This document shows, in pieces, positions 37,286 through 46,359 of a DNA stretch of 64,000 nucleotides (the stretch's first letter is position 1; every line of letters starts with the position of its first letter). Below the pieces are notes generated by a model. It saw nothing but the letters and a program-made list of their open reading frames with translations. It was not told the origin of the DNA and did no database searches. The position numbers were made by a program, and so were the translations under genes. The stretch covers positions 363,629 through 427,628 of the forward strand of contig JAGBGX010000009.1 of NCBI GenBank assembly GCA_017935745.1, in the 5' to 3' direction. This DNA is from Treponema sp. GTDB lineage: Bacteria > Spirochaetota > Spirochaetia > Treponematales > Treponemataceae.

Positions 37286-38824
37286 CTATACCAACACTAT
37301 CTTGTAGCCGAATACATTTTCAAACAGGCCGCCCTTTTCGGAGACGGCAAGTTTTTCCAGAGACAGGCTTCTGTGTCCTTTTGTCCTGAAAGTCACGCTG
37401 TCCTTTTCAAAGTTAATTTTGAAGTTGTACAAGGTTTGCTTGTGCGTTCTGTCGAGCGCGTCTGCCACGCGGAGAATTGCGCTGAGCTTTAAGACTGTCA
37501 TGCGCTTGCTTCTGGAAAGCAGCCGGAATTCAGCATCGTCCTGAGGCATTTTGTTTCCCTTGTGGAAGCTGATGATTTGCGCTACAAGAGCCTTGTCATC
37601 GCGGTTCAGCCCGAAAATTTCACTGTTGCTTACAATGTATTTTCCGTGGATATTGTGATCTTCTGCGCGGATAAACATTCCTATGTCGTGCAGAATTGCG
37701 CTTATTTCAAGCAGAACCCGGATGCGGCTGTCAAATCCAAGCTCGTTCTGCATGGCGTCATAAATTTCAAGGCTCGTTTTTCTGACATATTCGGCGTGAG
37801 CTTCGTCTCCCTGGTATTTTTTCAGAAGAGCCCGTGCTCCGGCAAGAATCTGCTGGGTGAAGTCATCCTGAAGCTCAGAGTTTGAAACCTGATTCTTGCT
37901 GAAGAGCAGTCCTTCGCGGATTGAAGTGTCCGGCACGATGAATTTTGTGACGTTTGTAAGCTGAATGAACAGCTTGTATGCCACAAGGGAAATCTGGAAT
38001 GTCTGCGCGTCATTATAGTTCATCTTGAATTTTGCAATGCACTCTTCCGTTGTGTACTGCTGCACTTCGTCAGCAAACTGCTCAAAGGCATCCCGCTCAA
38101 CTTCCCATAGAAACGGTGAGACCGCCTTTCCGACAAAAAGCGCCGCAATTTTCATGTCGTTTCCAAGGACAATGAACTGCTGGATTTTGTCTAGGTTCAT
38201 TTCTGCGTTCAGAGTGCTTTTTGTATTCCGTATGAATTCTGCAATGAACCGCCGCGCATCGTCAAGGTTTCCCATCATGGAGTGAATCATCTGCTCGATT
38301 ATCACTGTTCCGAGCCTCATGCTGTGCGCGCCTACAATCCGGCCTTTTTCCATGAGCATCATTTCTGTCGCCCCGCCGGAAATATCAAGCAGAATAGAAT
38401 CGCTTTCACGCATGCTGACGCTTTCTTCGTTTATGCATTTTGAAGCGGCAAGGTACATGAGCCTGTTTTCTTCAATTCCGTCAATGATATGGACTGTGAA
38501 TCCTGTTTTTACCTTGATTCTGTCTGCAAACGGATCGCGGTTTTTTGCTTCTCTGACTGCGCTTGTTCCGATTACAGTTGTTTCTTCCCGGCTGATTCCC
38601 CAGGCGGCCAGCTGCTCTGCGTAGCGGTTCAAAATATGAAGGCAGATTAAGAGAGTCTCTCTGCTGATGGAGCCTGTTGTAAATACATCGCGGCCCAGAC
38701 TTACCGGCTGCTCGCTTCTGTCGAGGATATTGAATTTTTTCTGAAATCTGACTTCTACAGGCTCTGCGACAAGAAGCCGGATGCCTGTGGAGCCGATTTC
38801 AATGACTGCCTGCGGTGTGCTCAT
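37286..38824 (-). CDS. ppx: Ppx/GppA phosphatase with HD domain
   Basis: This 512-aa protein hydrolyses polyphosphate and possibly pppGpp. The actin-like ATPase fold has the phosphate loops EIGSTGIRLLV at the N-terminus and LDISGGATEMMLM near residue 148, with the catalytic Glu expected in the GIEENRLMYLA segment. The C-terminal part (about 310-510) has an HD-type motif ILHDIGMF near residue 378. It is transcribed with ppk, and possibly with the glycosidase upstream (67-bp gap). Confidence 0.92.
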   Translation of the reverse strand: MSTPQAVIEIGSTGIRLLVAEPVEVRFQKKFNILDRSEQPVSLGRDVFTTGSISRETLLICLHILNRYAEQLAAWGISREETTVIGTSAVREAKNRDPFADRIKVKTGFTVHIIDGIEENRLMYLAASKCINEESVSMRESDSILLDISGGATEMMLMEKGRIVGAHSMRLGTVIIEQMIHSMMGNLDDARRFIAEFIRNTKSTLNAEMNLDKIQQFIVLGNDMKIAALFVGKAVSPFLWEVERDAFEQFADEVQQYTTEECIAKFKMNYNDAQTFQISLVAYKLFIQLTNVTKFIVPDTSIREGLLFSKNQVSNSELQDDFTQQILAGARALLKKYQGDEAHAEYVRKTSLEIYDAMQNELGFDSRIRVLLEISAILHDIGMFIRAEDHNIHGKYIVSNSEIFGLNRDDKALVAQIISFHKGNKMPQDDAEFRLLSRSKRMTVLKLSAILRVADALDRTHKQTLYNFKINFEKDSVTFRTKGHRSLSLEKLAVSEKGGLFENVFGYKIVLV

Positions 38825-38891
38825 TTTTTATACCTGAACCGTCTTAAAAACTGCCGCTCCCTTTGCGTTTAAAGCTGAAGCTGAAAAAGAG

Positions 38892-40322
38892 CTACAGCTT
38901 GTCAATCAGCATGGAACATCTGCCGCTTGGAATCGGCAGCGTTTTTTTCTTCTGATCAAGAATATTTATCGTAAAATAGTACAGCTTTTCGCTTTCCATC
39001 TGGATTTCCCAGCCGCGCTTGCTTTTGTTGCTCAGGATTGTGATAAGGTTCCGTTTGAGCGAAAGCTTTTCTATTCCCATGATTTCAAGGTTCGGAATAA
39101 TCCAGTCCACGGTTTTTCTGGGCAGGCTGATATTCAGTCCGATTACATTTTCAATCATAAGCGCAACTGTTGAAAGCCCAGTGAAATGCAAAAAGCGCTT
39201 CCGCGGAAATTCCTTTTCGCCCCGGCACAGTGCCGGCCCTTCCTTGCATGGAAGATATGCTTCGTACAGATCGCCTTTCTGCTTTGAATTTGCGGGGCTT
39301 AATCCTTCAAGGATATAATACAGATGACGGATAGAGCATTCCCGCGCAAACGCATACCGCTGGTATTTTTCAAGGCCCTTTATGACCATAAAATTGAACG
39401 GAGCAAGCACAGAGCCTTTGAATCCTTCCCCTGTTTCCTTAAAGTCCGGGCTGTCGGCGCTCAATGTCGGGAACGGATGATCGGTGCCGAATGTTTCAGG
39501 ATTGCTCAGATGCGCAATCAGCGTGTCAGCTCTGTCTGCGTTTGGAAGCTCTGCAAGCAGCGGCCAGAAGCCGGCAATCGTTTTCTGCGGAAGACGCTGC
39601 TCGTTTTTGTCCAAATCATGGTAAAAACCGGTTTCGGCGCTCCACATGAGGCTGTTGATTCTCGTCTTGAGGCTGAAATACATTTTCTTGTACTGAAAGC
39701 TCAAGTCTTTGTCGTTCAAGATATCGCCTAACGCAGACATGTGAGCCACATTTATTGCCATGCAGCTGTTGAAGTCAACTGGATAAAATGTTCCTTTGCG
39801 CGGCGAATTGAACATTGTAGAGCATTCCGGCGGAACTGAATACAGCCCGTTCTGCTGCTTGAACTGCGAGTCAATCCATTCCATGTACTTCTGGAGAACC
39901 GGCATGACTTCCTTTATGCGGCGCTTGTTGGCGCTTTTATGGTACAGGTTAAATTCGGCCCATGCAAAGAGCGGAAGCCCGATGCCTTCAGGATTTTTCT
40001 TGTCGAGGATGGGCTTGTTTGTCACAGCATCATATTTCCAGCGGATTGCGCCGTTTTCTTCCTGACGCTCGTAAAAAAAGTCAATATTTTTGCTTGCAGG
40101 ATAATTTCGGTTTGAATAGACAAGAAAAAAGGAAGAAAAAACAGCTTCTGTCTGATCAAGCACATATTTTTCGTTCACTGGATAAATAAAAAGGCCTTCA
40201 TTGTCAAGTTCGCCTGACTCCGGGTTAATCCAGTAGTCAGAAAGCCAGTTCCAGGTTTTATCATAAATATCTACGAAATCCTGATCGTAAAAGTGGATTT
40301 TAGGAAAGTCGCGCTTGTTCAC
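38892..40322 (-). CDS. Glycoside hydrolase, GH63/trehalase-like (alpha/alpha6 barrel)
   Basis: This 476-aa protein looks like a bacterial GH63/MGH1-type or trehalase-like glucosidase. YDKTWNWLSDYW near the start, VLDQTEAVFSSFFLVY, MAINVAHMSAL and KTIAGFWPLLAELPN near residue 230 recur in that clan. No signal peptide is seen, so it acts in the cytoplasm. The GTG at 40322 is chosen because CAGGAG lies 5 nt before it and the in-frame ATG at 40358 lies inside the -10 box of the promoter. The substrate is unknown. Confidence 0.75.
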   Translation of the reverse strand: MNKRDFPKIHFYDQDFVDIYDKTWNWLSDYWINPESGELDNEGLFIYPVNEKYVLDQTEAVFSSFFLVYSNRNYPASKNIDFFYERQEENGAIRWKYDAVTNKPILDKKNPEGIGLPLFAWAEFNLYHKSANKRRIKEVMPVLQKYMEWIDSQFKQQNGLYSVPPECSTMFNSPRKGTFYPVDFNSCMAINVAHMSALGDILNDKDLSFQYKKMYFSLKTRINSLMWSAETGFYHDLDKNEQRLPQKTIAGFWPLLAELPNADRADTLIAHLSNPETFGTDHPFPTLSADSPDFKETGEGFKGSVLAPFNFMVIKGLEKYQRYAFARECSIRHLYYILEGLSPANSKQKGDLYEAYLPCKEGPALCRGEKEFPRKRFLHFTGLSTVALMIENVIGLNISLPRKTVDWIIPNLEIMGIEKLSLKRNLITILSNKSKRGWEIQMESEKLYYFTINILDQKKKTLPIPSGRCSMLIDKL

Positions 40323-40356
40323 AATTACTCCTGCTGATAAGAAAGCTAGTCTTTTC

Positions 40357-40386
40357 ATTATAGCATAGAATTTTTGAAAAACGCAA
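40357..40386 (-). promoter_or_regulatory. Extended -10 promoter for the glycosidase gene
   Basis: On the minus strand, TTGCGT (40381-40386), an 18-bp spacer and a perfect TGCTATAAT extended -10 (TATAAT at 40357-40362) are seen. Transcription is expected near 40350, 28 nt before the GTG. It may also serve ppx-ppk. Confidence 0.75.
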
Positions 40387-40515
40387 AAAATAGTGCAAAT
40401 TTTTTACTTTTTTTTACTGATTTTCCTCTGTGGAACTTGACACGTTTTCTGCGGTTTCTTCTTTGCTTTCTGGAGACTGAGCTGGCGATGCAGGCTCCGG
40501 CACGGGAGCTGGCTT

Positions 40516-42315
40516 CTACGCTTCAGCTTTTTCAGCTGGCTTCGGAAGCTCGGGGACTTTTGAAGGGTCAGCTGCTGTCTCAAACTGGGTGCGGCTGCTG
40601 AAAAACAGCCGGATAAGCTCCATTTTTGACTTGTGCCGCGACTTTATAAAAAGAGACCTGGTTGAGCTTTGGTAAACATAACCTGAGGAATTGTACATTT
40701 CAAAATTCGGGTCAGTGCGGAACATCTGGCTTTGGATTTCAATTTTTCCGTTGAAATTCGGAACTCCCTTGAAAATTACGTAATGAGTCAGGGAAAGCGG
40801 GAAGTCAATGAAAATATTTGCCGTCATTTCCGGGCTGAACGTGTACGTGATTGATTTTGCGCAGGTCCATGCCCAGACACAGCTGTTTCCGTAATATCCG
40901 AGGATTTCCGTGTGCGGGAAAAAGAAATTGTCCTTTGCCAGCACAGGGTAAATGCTTGAAATGGTGCGCAGGGCAGGCTCTTGCTGTGAAAGGGCAGAAA
41001 ACATGAGCAGGTTTCCGGCTTGCAGCAGAACTGTGTCATTTCTGATTTTTGCAAGGCTGACGAGCGCGTTTCCCACAGTCACGGCGCGGTATGTATCAAG
41101 CAGTTCTCCTTCAGACTCAGCAATTGAAAGGAATTCGTTTTCAAGGACGCATTTTTCCTGAATTGCACTGACACATTGCTCCAGAACCGGCTCCAGGCTT
41201 TCTGAAAGCGCCTTGTCATGGCTGTAAAGGCCGCAGTACACGCTGATAATGCAGCCTGCCTGGAACGGAGTCGGACTGAACGGCTGCACGGCGGAAACAG
41301 AAGAAAGCAGGCTTTTGACTGTGGAAGACTTTTTTTCACGCAGGATATAGTCAGCAATTCCTTCCGAAGTGAATGCATCCAGCGATTTTGACTCGACGAG
41401 CGATGCATATTTTTCAGTCTGAACGGAAAGGCTTCTGTTCATGACTGCAAGGCTGTCAAAAAACGGCGCGGAAATATATGTGCGTTTGCCGCCTTTTTTA
41501 AATGAATCAGGCACAGAGTCAATCGCCTGATTGTATCTGCCTTGGGAAGCAAGCTCTGCAACGTATGCTGTAATGTCGCCCTCAGAAAGCGAATTTGCTT
41601 CTGAGGAAACAAATGCCTCGCGGACTTTTTCCACAAGACGGTACCTGAGCCGTATAAAAAGCTCCCTGATTTCGCTGTCCTTTGTTCCCGGAAGGCCGGC
41701 AATCTGCGCAAATGCAAACTGCTCTGCCGGAACATACTGCGAGTATTTTGCAGTCAGGCCGGATTTTGCAAATAAAATCTGGGAATTTGAAAAGTCGGCG
41801 GAAGTGAAACTGAACGTTCCTGCCTTTGAGGACAGAATCATGCTTGACGGAGAACTGCTTTCTATGCTGTATGACTGCGGAATTGCATACGGAAGCAGCA
41901 GCCCGCCTGAATTTTCGGGCAGCACCGCAGAAATAAAAAAACCTGTGGAGTCCGCTTCATCAGGAATCTGCTCAAATTTGATGCTTCCTCCCTTGCTGAA
42001 CAGAAACTGCACGGAATTTTCACTTTCTTCATATGCCTCAAGCACGAGCGGACTTTCAGAACCGTCAGAATTTCTTGCCAGAACCGGATTTTTTTCATCC
42101 GCGGAAAAAACAAGTCCTTTGAATGAAACGTACAGCTGATTTTTCAGTGCTTCCGTGCCGTCTTCAGCCTGAATGCCTGTAAGCGTGAATTTCAAGTCTC
42201 CGAAAGATTTTGAAATTACAGAGTTACTCTTAAACTGAAGGACAAAAATACCGACAATAATAGCGGAATAGAGGACAGTGAGTCCTAGAAACTTTCTTAC
42301 AGGATGTTTACGCAT
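40516..42315 (-). CDS. Membrane-anchored protein of unknown function (599 aa), possibly truncated by TAG
   Basis: I do not recognise this family. One hydrophobic segment near residues 8-26 (FLGLTVLYSAIIVGIFVLQF) after MRKHPVRK suggests an inner-membrane anchor with a large periplasmic part. The rest has Ser-rich regions, alternating hydrophobic residues, and helical stretches. The stop is TAG; the same frame then continues 33 codons (to TAA at 40414-40416) in Pro/Ala/Glu-rich sequence continuous with the PKPAEKAEA tail, so the original gene probably ended there. A promoter lies 3 nt before the ATG in mRNA terms. Confidence 0.75.
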   Translation of the reverse strand: MRKHPVRKFLGLTVLYSAIIVGIFVLQFKSNSVISKSFGDLKFTLTGIQAEDGTEALKNQLYVSFKGLVFSADEKNPVLARNSDGSESPLVLEAYEESENSVQFLFSKGGSIKFEQIPDEADSTGFFISAVLPENSGGLLLPYAIPQSYSIESSSPSSMILSSKAGTFSFTSADFSNSQILFAKSGLTAKYSQYVPAEQFAFAQIAGLPGTKDSEIRELFIRLRYRLVEKVREAFVSSEANSLSEGDITAYVAELASQGRYNQAIDSVPDSFKKGGKRTYISAPFFDSLAVMNRSLSVQTEKYASLVESKSLDAFTSEGIADYILREKKSSTVKSLLSSVSAVQPFSPTPFQAGCIISVYCGLYSHDKALSESLEPVLEQCVSAIQEKCVLENEFLSIAESEGELLDTYRAVTVGNALVSLAKIRNDTVLLQAGNLLMFSALSQQEPALRTISSIYPVLAKDNFFFPHTEILGYYGNSCVWAWTCAKSITYTFSPEMTANIFIDFPLSLTHYVIFKGVPNFNGKIEIQSQMFRTDPNFEMYNSSGYVYQSSTRSLFIKSRHKSKMELIRLFFSSRTQFETAADPSKVPELPKPAEKAEA

Positions 42316-42324
42316 ATTTTGCCT

Positions 42325-42353
42325 ATTTTATCTTTAAAAAGTGCAAAAGGCAA
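42325..42353 (-). promoter_or_regulatory. Promoter giving a near-leaderless mRNA
   Basis: On the minus strand TTGCCT (42348-42353), a 17-bp spacer and TAAAAT (42325-42330) are seen. Transcription is expected at about 42318, 3 nt before the ATG at 42315. Confidence 0.55.
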
Positions 42354-42380
42354 TATAAACATCCGGGAATATGGGGAATT

Positions 42381-43859
42381 ATGAAAAGTTCAGTAAAAAG
42401 CATGGTGACGGAGCTGGCTGTTGCAGCTGTTTTTGTTGCGGCTGTCGCTGTCATTCTTGGAATGAGTCTTTCTTCCTGCGCTTCTGCCCGCGCGGCAGAT
42501 TCCGATCCGGGTGAAAAAAGCCTGATAGAAAAAACCGTTCAGCCGGAAAAAGCGGAGCCTGAAAAAAAAAAAGAATATTCTAAGGCAGACTTCATTGAAG
42601 ACTTGCAGTCCGTTCTGAATAAGAGCGGGCCGGATGCTGCCCTTGCTTTCTTTGACGAAAGGATTCCCGAAAGCCTTTCCCAGGACTTTGATCTGCTTTT
42701 TTTAAAGGCGGCCGTCAATGTAAGCGCGCATAATCTTGATGAAGCGCAGCGGCTTTGCTCTGAGCTTTCTGCCCGCGATCCTCAGAATGAAGATGTCATT
42801 TCCCTTGCCGCGGCAATCGCAAAAATGCGGGGAGACAATTCGGAGCGGACAAAGCAGATAAATGCGCTTCTTGCAAAAGACAAGCTTAATCCTGCCGCGA
42901 ATATTGAGCTTGGGGAAGATCTGTTTCTGAAGAAAAACTACAAGCAGGCCAAGCTTCACTATAAGAAGGCTCTGATCCGCGAGCCAAACAACATTGATGC
43001 CTTGCGCGGGCTCGGGCAGTGTGACTATTATCTTGAGAATGATGATGCAGCCGAAGCGACTTTCAAGAAAATGCTTGAGATTGAGCCTGGAAATGTTCAG
43101 GCGCTTCTCTACCTGGGAAAGCTTGCGTATGCAAACAACGAGTACAAGGTTGCCTCTGATTATGCAAAGCAGGCGCTTGACAATGATCCTGAAAGCTATG
43201 AATGCAACATGGACTATGGCATGTATGAGCGGTATCTCGGCCATTACCAGAATGCCGAGGCTGCATGGACAAAGGCAATTCAGATTGAAAGCGATTATTT
43301 TTTAGCGTATGTGTACCGGGCGGGCCTGTATGACGAGCAGGAGCTTTTTTCAAAGGCGATTGAAGACTATAAGAAAGTCATAGAGCTGAATCCGAAGTAT
43401 TACTATGCCTATGAAAGCCTCGGGATTCTTGCCCTTCATGAAGAAAAATGGACAACGGCACGGGAAGCATTTATGAAATGCTTTGAAAGCAACAAGGGAA
43501 ATATTTCCTATCCGCTGATGATTACATACTGTTATTATAAAGAAGGAAAAGGGGAGGAGGCAAAAAATTTCAGCAGCCAGGTCTTGCGTAAGATGGACAG
43601 AAATTCCATAGAGTACGCGATGCTGCGCCTCTTTCATGACAGGGCAGGAGAGCGGCCGCTGCCTCAGCGGATTTCTGCAATGACAAATAGAAATCAGCAG
43701 GGAAAAATGTACTATTATCTTGCGCTTTTTTATGATATGTTTGGAGGAAGCGAATTTGCCAACGAGTACTATTCAAAAGTCATCAGCATGAGCAGCCCGA
43801 TGTTTTTTGAGTACCGTCTGGCGGAATGGAGAGTCAAGGGAAAAGTTCCGTTGAAATAA
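42381..43859 (+). CDS. TPR-repeat lipoprotein
   Basis: This 492-aa protein has a membrane/signal segment (about 10-30) ending in a lipobox LSSC with the lipid Cys at residue 33, so it is probably a lipoprotein. A charged linker rich in Glu, Lys and Pro follows, then at least seven tetratricopeptide repeats from about 75 to 400, with typical A-LG-Y and YEKAI-like positions (for example ALRGLGQCDYYLENDDAAEATFKK, shortened here). TPRs bind proteins; the partner is unknown. GGGGAA lies before the ATG. It heads a four-gene run with traB, a methylase and aroK. Confidence 0.87.
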   Translation: MKSSVKSMVTELAVAAVFVAAVAVILGMSLSSCASARAADSDPGEKSLIEKTVQPEKAEPEKKKEYSKADFIEDLQSVLNKSGPDAALAFFDERIPESLSQDFDLLFLKAAVNVSAHNLDEAQRLCSELSARDPQNEDVISLAAAIAKMRGDNSERTKQINALLAKDKLNPAANIELGEDLFLKKNYKQAKLHYKKALIREPNNIDALRGLGQCDYYLENDDAAEATFKKMLEIEPGNVQALLYLGKLAYANNEYKVASDYAKQALDNDPESYECNMDYGMYERYLGHYQNAEAAWTKAIQIESDYFLAYVYRAGLYDEQELFSKAIEDYKKVIELNPKYYYAYESLGILALHEEKWTTAREAFMKCFESNKGNISYPLMITYCYYKEGKGEEAKNFSSQVLRKMDRNSIEYAMLRLFHDRAGERPLPQRISAMTNRNQQGKMYYYLALFYDMFGGSEFANEYYSKVISMSSPMFFEYRLAEWRVKGKVPLK

Positions 43860-43865
43860 CTGATT

Positions 43866-45050
43866 ATGGAAAACAAATCGACACAAAAAATTCTTGAGCT
43901 GAATGGAAGGCAGATTGTTCTTGTGGGAACGGCTCATGTTTCCAGGGCAAGCATTGAAGAAGTTGAACGCGCCATAGATGAGCAGAATCCTGACACTGTT
44001 GCCATTGAGCTTGATGAGAACCGTCTGGAAAATATAGAAAATCAGGACTCATGGAAAAAAATGGATATCATAAAAGTCCTGAAAAACAGGCAGGGATTTC
44101 TGCTTCTTGCAAACATCGTGCTTTCTTCATATCAAAAGCGGATGGGGGACGGAGCCGGAGTAAAGCCTGGTGACGAAATGATGGCGGCCATAAAAAAAGC
44201 GCGGGCCCGCGGCATTCCTCAGGTTATGGTTGACCGTCCTGTTTCTGTTACATTGCGCCGCGCCTGGGCAAAAAATTCTTTCTGGGGAAAATGCAAGCTG
44301 TTTTCCATGCTGATTGCCACTGCTTTTTCACGGGAGCAGATTTCCGAGACTGAAATTGAAAACTTAAAACAGTCAAGTGAAATGGACACGATGATGCAGG
44401 AGCTTTCATCATACCTTCCTGCTGTCAAAAGCGTTCTCATTGACGAGCGTGACTTTTACCTTGCTTCAAAAATCTGGGGCTGCTCCGGCTCAAAGGTTCT
44501 TGCGGTTCTGGGCGCCGGGCATCTTGGCGGAGTTGAATCCTGCCTGAAAAAAATTGCCGCCGGAGAACTGGCGCCCGATGTCAGCCAGATCAGCAGTGTT
44601 CCTGAAAAATCAGCGGCCTCAAAAGCTGCGCTGTGGATTATTCCTGTTTTGATTGTATGTCTCATTGCTGCCGGGTTTGTTTTTGGCGGAATTGAAAAAG
44701 GCGCGGACTTAATCGGAAGCTGGGTCTTATGGAACGGAATTCTTGCCGGAATCGGAGCAGTTCTTGGGGGAGCGCACATTCTTACCGTGCTAGTCTCCGT
44801 GGCGGGCGCGCCGTTCACATCGCTTTGTCCGTTTGTTGGAATCGGGCTTGTGGCGGGAATTGTTCAGGCTGCCGTCAGAAAGCCCGCAGTCAGAGACATG
44901 GAAAATTTGCAGAATGATGCGGTCAGCTTAAAAGGCTTTTACAGGAACAGAATTCTCCGCATTCTTGTGATTTTCTTTTTGACATCGCTTGGAAGCAGCA
45001 TCGGAACATTTATCGGCGGCGCAAGTTTTGTATCAATTTTTGCGCGGTGA
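43866..45050 (+). CDS. TraB/PrgY family membrane protein
   Basis: This 394-aa protein has the TraB domain at about residues 10-225: VLVGTAHVS near residue 20, an acidic VAIELDENR near 47, and VLGAGHLGG near 215. These conserved His/Glu residues resemble metalloprotease-like or erythromycin-esterase-type folds. The C-terminal third has about four membrane segments. TraB of enterococcal plasmids reduces pheromone activity; the role of chromosomal relatives is unclear. No ribosome-binding site is seen; the 6-bp gap to the TPR gene suggests coupled translation. Confidence 0.87.
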   Translation: MENKSTQKILELNGRQIVLVGTAHVSRASIEEVERAIDEQNPDTVAIELDENRLENIENQDSWKKMDIIKVLKNRQGFLLLANIVLSSYQKRMGDGAGVKPGDEMMAAIKKARARGIPQVMVDRPVSVTLRRAWAKNSFWGKCKLFSMLIATAFSREQISETEIENLKQSSEMDTMMQELSSYLPAVKSVLIDERDFYLASKIWGCSGSKVLAVLGAGHLGGVESCLKKIAAGELAPDVSQISSVPEKSAASKAALWIIPVLIVCLIAAGFVFGGIEKGADLIGSWVLWNGILAGIGAVLGGAHILTVLVSVAGAPFTSLCPFVGIGLVAGIVQAAVRKPAVRDMENLQNDAVSLKGFYRNRILRILVIFFLTSLGSSIGTFIGGASFVSIFAR

Positions 45051-45059
45051 GGATGCGGC

Positions 45060-45779
45060 ATGAATCACAGTGAAGCGGCCTTGTATCTTATTCCTGTCAT
45101 GCTGGGCGAAACCGAATATGAAAAAGTGCTGCCGGAATACAACCGGAAGATTGTCAGCAGCATACGTTATTTTATTGTTGAAAGCAGGCGTTCTGCCGTC
45201 AGGTTTTTAAAGGCTGCGAATATAGAAAGCGATATTGATTCTCTTGTTTTCTTCGAGCTGAATGAGCATACGGACTTGTCTGGAATTGAATCATATCTTG
45301 AGCCGCTTTTAAACGGGCATTCGATGGGAATTATTTCTGACGCCGGATGTCCTGCTGTGGCAGATCCGGGAGCCGCTGTTGTGGAGCTTGCCCAGAAAAA
45401 AGGGCTGAAGGTTGTTCCGCTTGCAGGGCCGTCCTCAATAATTATGGCTGTGATGGCAAGCGGACTGAACGGGCAGAGCTTTGCGTTTCATGGCTATCTT
45501 CCTGCAAAGCCGGGCGCCCGGGAGTCAAAAATCCGCAGCCTGGAAAACCGCGCTTGGAATGAAAGCCAGACTCAGCTTTTTATAGAGGCGCCGTACAGAA
45601 ATCTGAAGCTGCTCTCTTCAATTATTGCTTCATGCAGAAGCGAAACGCGCGTGTGCGTTGCCGCCGGACTTACCACGGAGCAGGAATTTATCCGCACTCT
45701 TTCGGTCGCTGAATGGAAAAAAAGCCCCGAGCCTCCTATCCATAAAATTCCCGCGATTTTTTTGCTGTACAGAGGCTGA
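45060..45779 (+). CDS. RsmI-like tetrapyrrole-methylase family protein
   Basis: This 239-aa protein belongs to the RsmI/tetrapyrrole methylase clan, which binds SAM. It has YLIPVMLGET at the start, MGIISDAGCPAVADPG near residue 90 and PLAGPSSIIMAVMASG near 122, all typical of the SAM-binding cleft. It fits a shorter RsmI-like branch found beside true RsmI in some phyla, so a 2'-O-methylation of rRNA is possible but not certain. GAGGA precedes the ATG; aroK follows after 1 bp. Confidence 0.88.
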   Translation: MNHSEAALYLIPVMLGETEYEKVLPEYNRKIVSSIRYFIVESRRSAVRFLKAANIESDIDSLVFFELNEHTDLSGIESYLEPLLNGHSMGIISDAGCPAVADPGAAVVELAQKKGLKVVPLAGPSSIIMAVMASGLNGQSFAFHGYLPAKPGARESKIRSLENRAWNESQTQLFIEAPYRNLKLLSSIIASCRSETRVCVAAGLTTEQEFIRTLSVAEWKKSPEPPIHKIPAIFLLYRG

Positions 45780-45780
45780 A

Positions 45781-46359
45781 ATGAACCGAAGCATTATTTT
45801 GACGGGAATAAAGCACTGCGGAAAAAGCACGCAGGGACGCATTGTGAGCCGGATGCTTCGCATTCCGTTTTATGACACGGACGATGTCATTGCTGAACTG
45901 ACGGGAAAAACGCCCCGGCAGATTTATTCAGAGCTTGGAAAGCAGGAATTTCTGAAGGCGGAAACTCAGGCCTGCATGCATCTGTGCGGGCGCCTGAATC
46001 CAGCTTCTGCTGAAAAAAAATGCGCTGTAATTGCTACCGGCGGCGGAATATGCTGCAATGAGGCAGCTGTTTCGCTCCTGAAAAAAGAAGGAATCTTTGT
46101 TTTTTTAAAGGCTGACGAACGCATTGTGTCCGAGCGGGTCATGCGTGAAATCAAAACCGCGGAAGACGGCACGCTTTTCAATATGCCGGCGTACATCGCA
46201 CAGAAGCACCCTTCTTCCCTGAGTGAGGCCCGGGCTGTTTTTCATGACTTTTTCACTGAGCGCGAAAAAATATACTCAAGCCTGGCAGATATTACTGTTG
46301 ATATGAAGGATGACTCAAAGTCTGGCAATGCTGAAAAAATTGTGCGGGCAGTTTCCTAG
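45781..46359 (+). CDS. aroK: Shikimate kinase
   Basis: This 192-aa protein phosphorylates shikimate in aromatic amino-acid synthesis. The P-loop is GIKHCGKST near residue 9, shikimate-binding acidic residues are in DTDDVI near 32, and the GGG motif is in VIATGGGICC near 80. A lid segment with Arg lies near 120. The ATG at 45781 is used because it follows the methylase stop by 1 bp; the frame is open farther upstream only through overlap. The TAG stop overlaps the slyD stop in a shared CTAG. Confidence 0.9.
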   Translation: MNRSIILTGIKHCGKSTQGRIVSRMLRIPFYDTDDVIAELTGKTPRQIYSELGKQEFLKAETQACMHLCGRLNPASAEKKCAVIATGGGICCNEAAVSLLKKEGIFVFLKADERIVSERVMREIKTAEDGTLFNMPAYIAQKHPSSLSEARAVFHDFFTEREKIYSSLADITVDMKDDSKSGNAEKIVRAVS

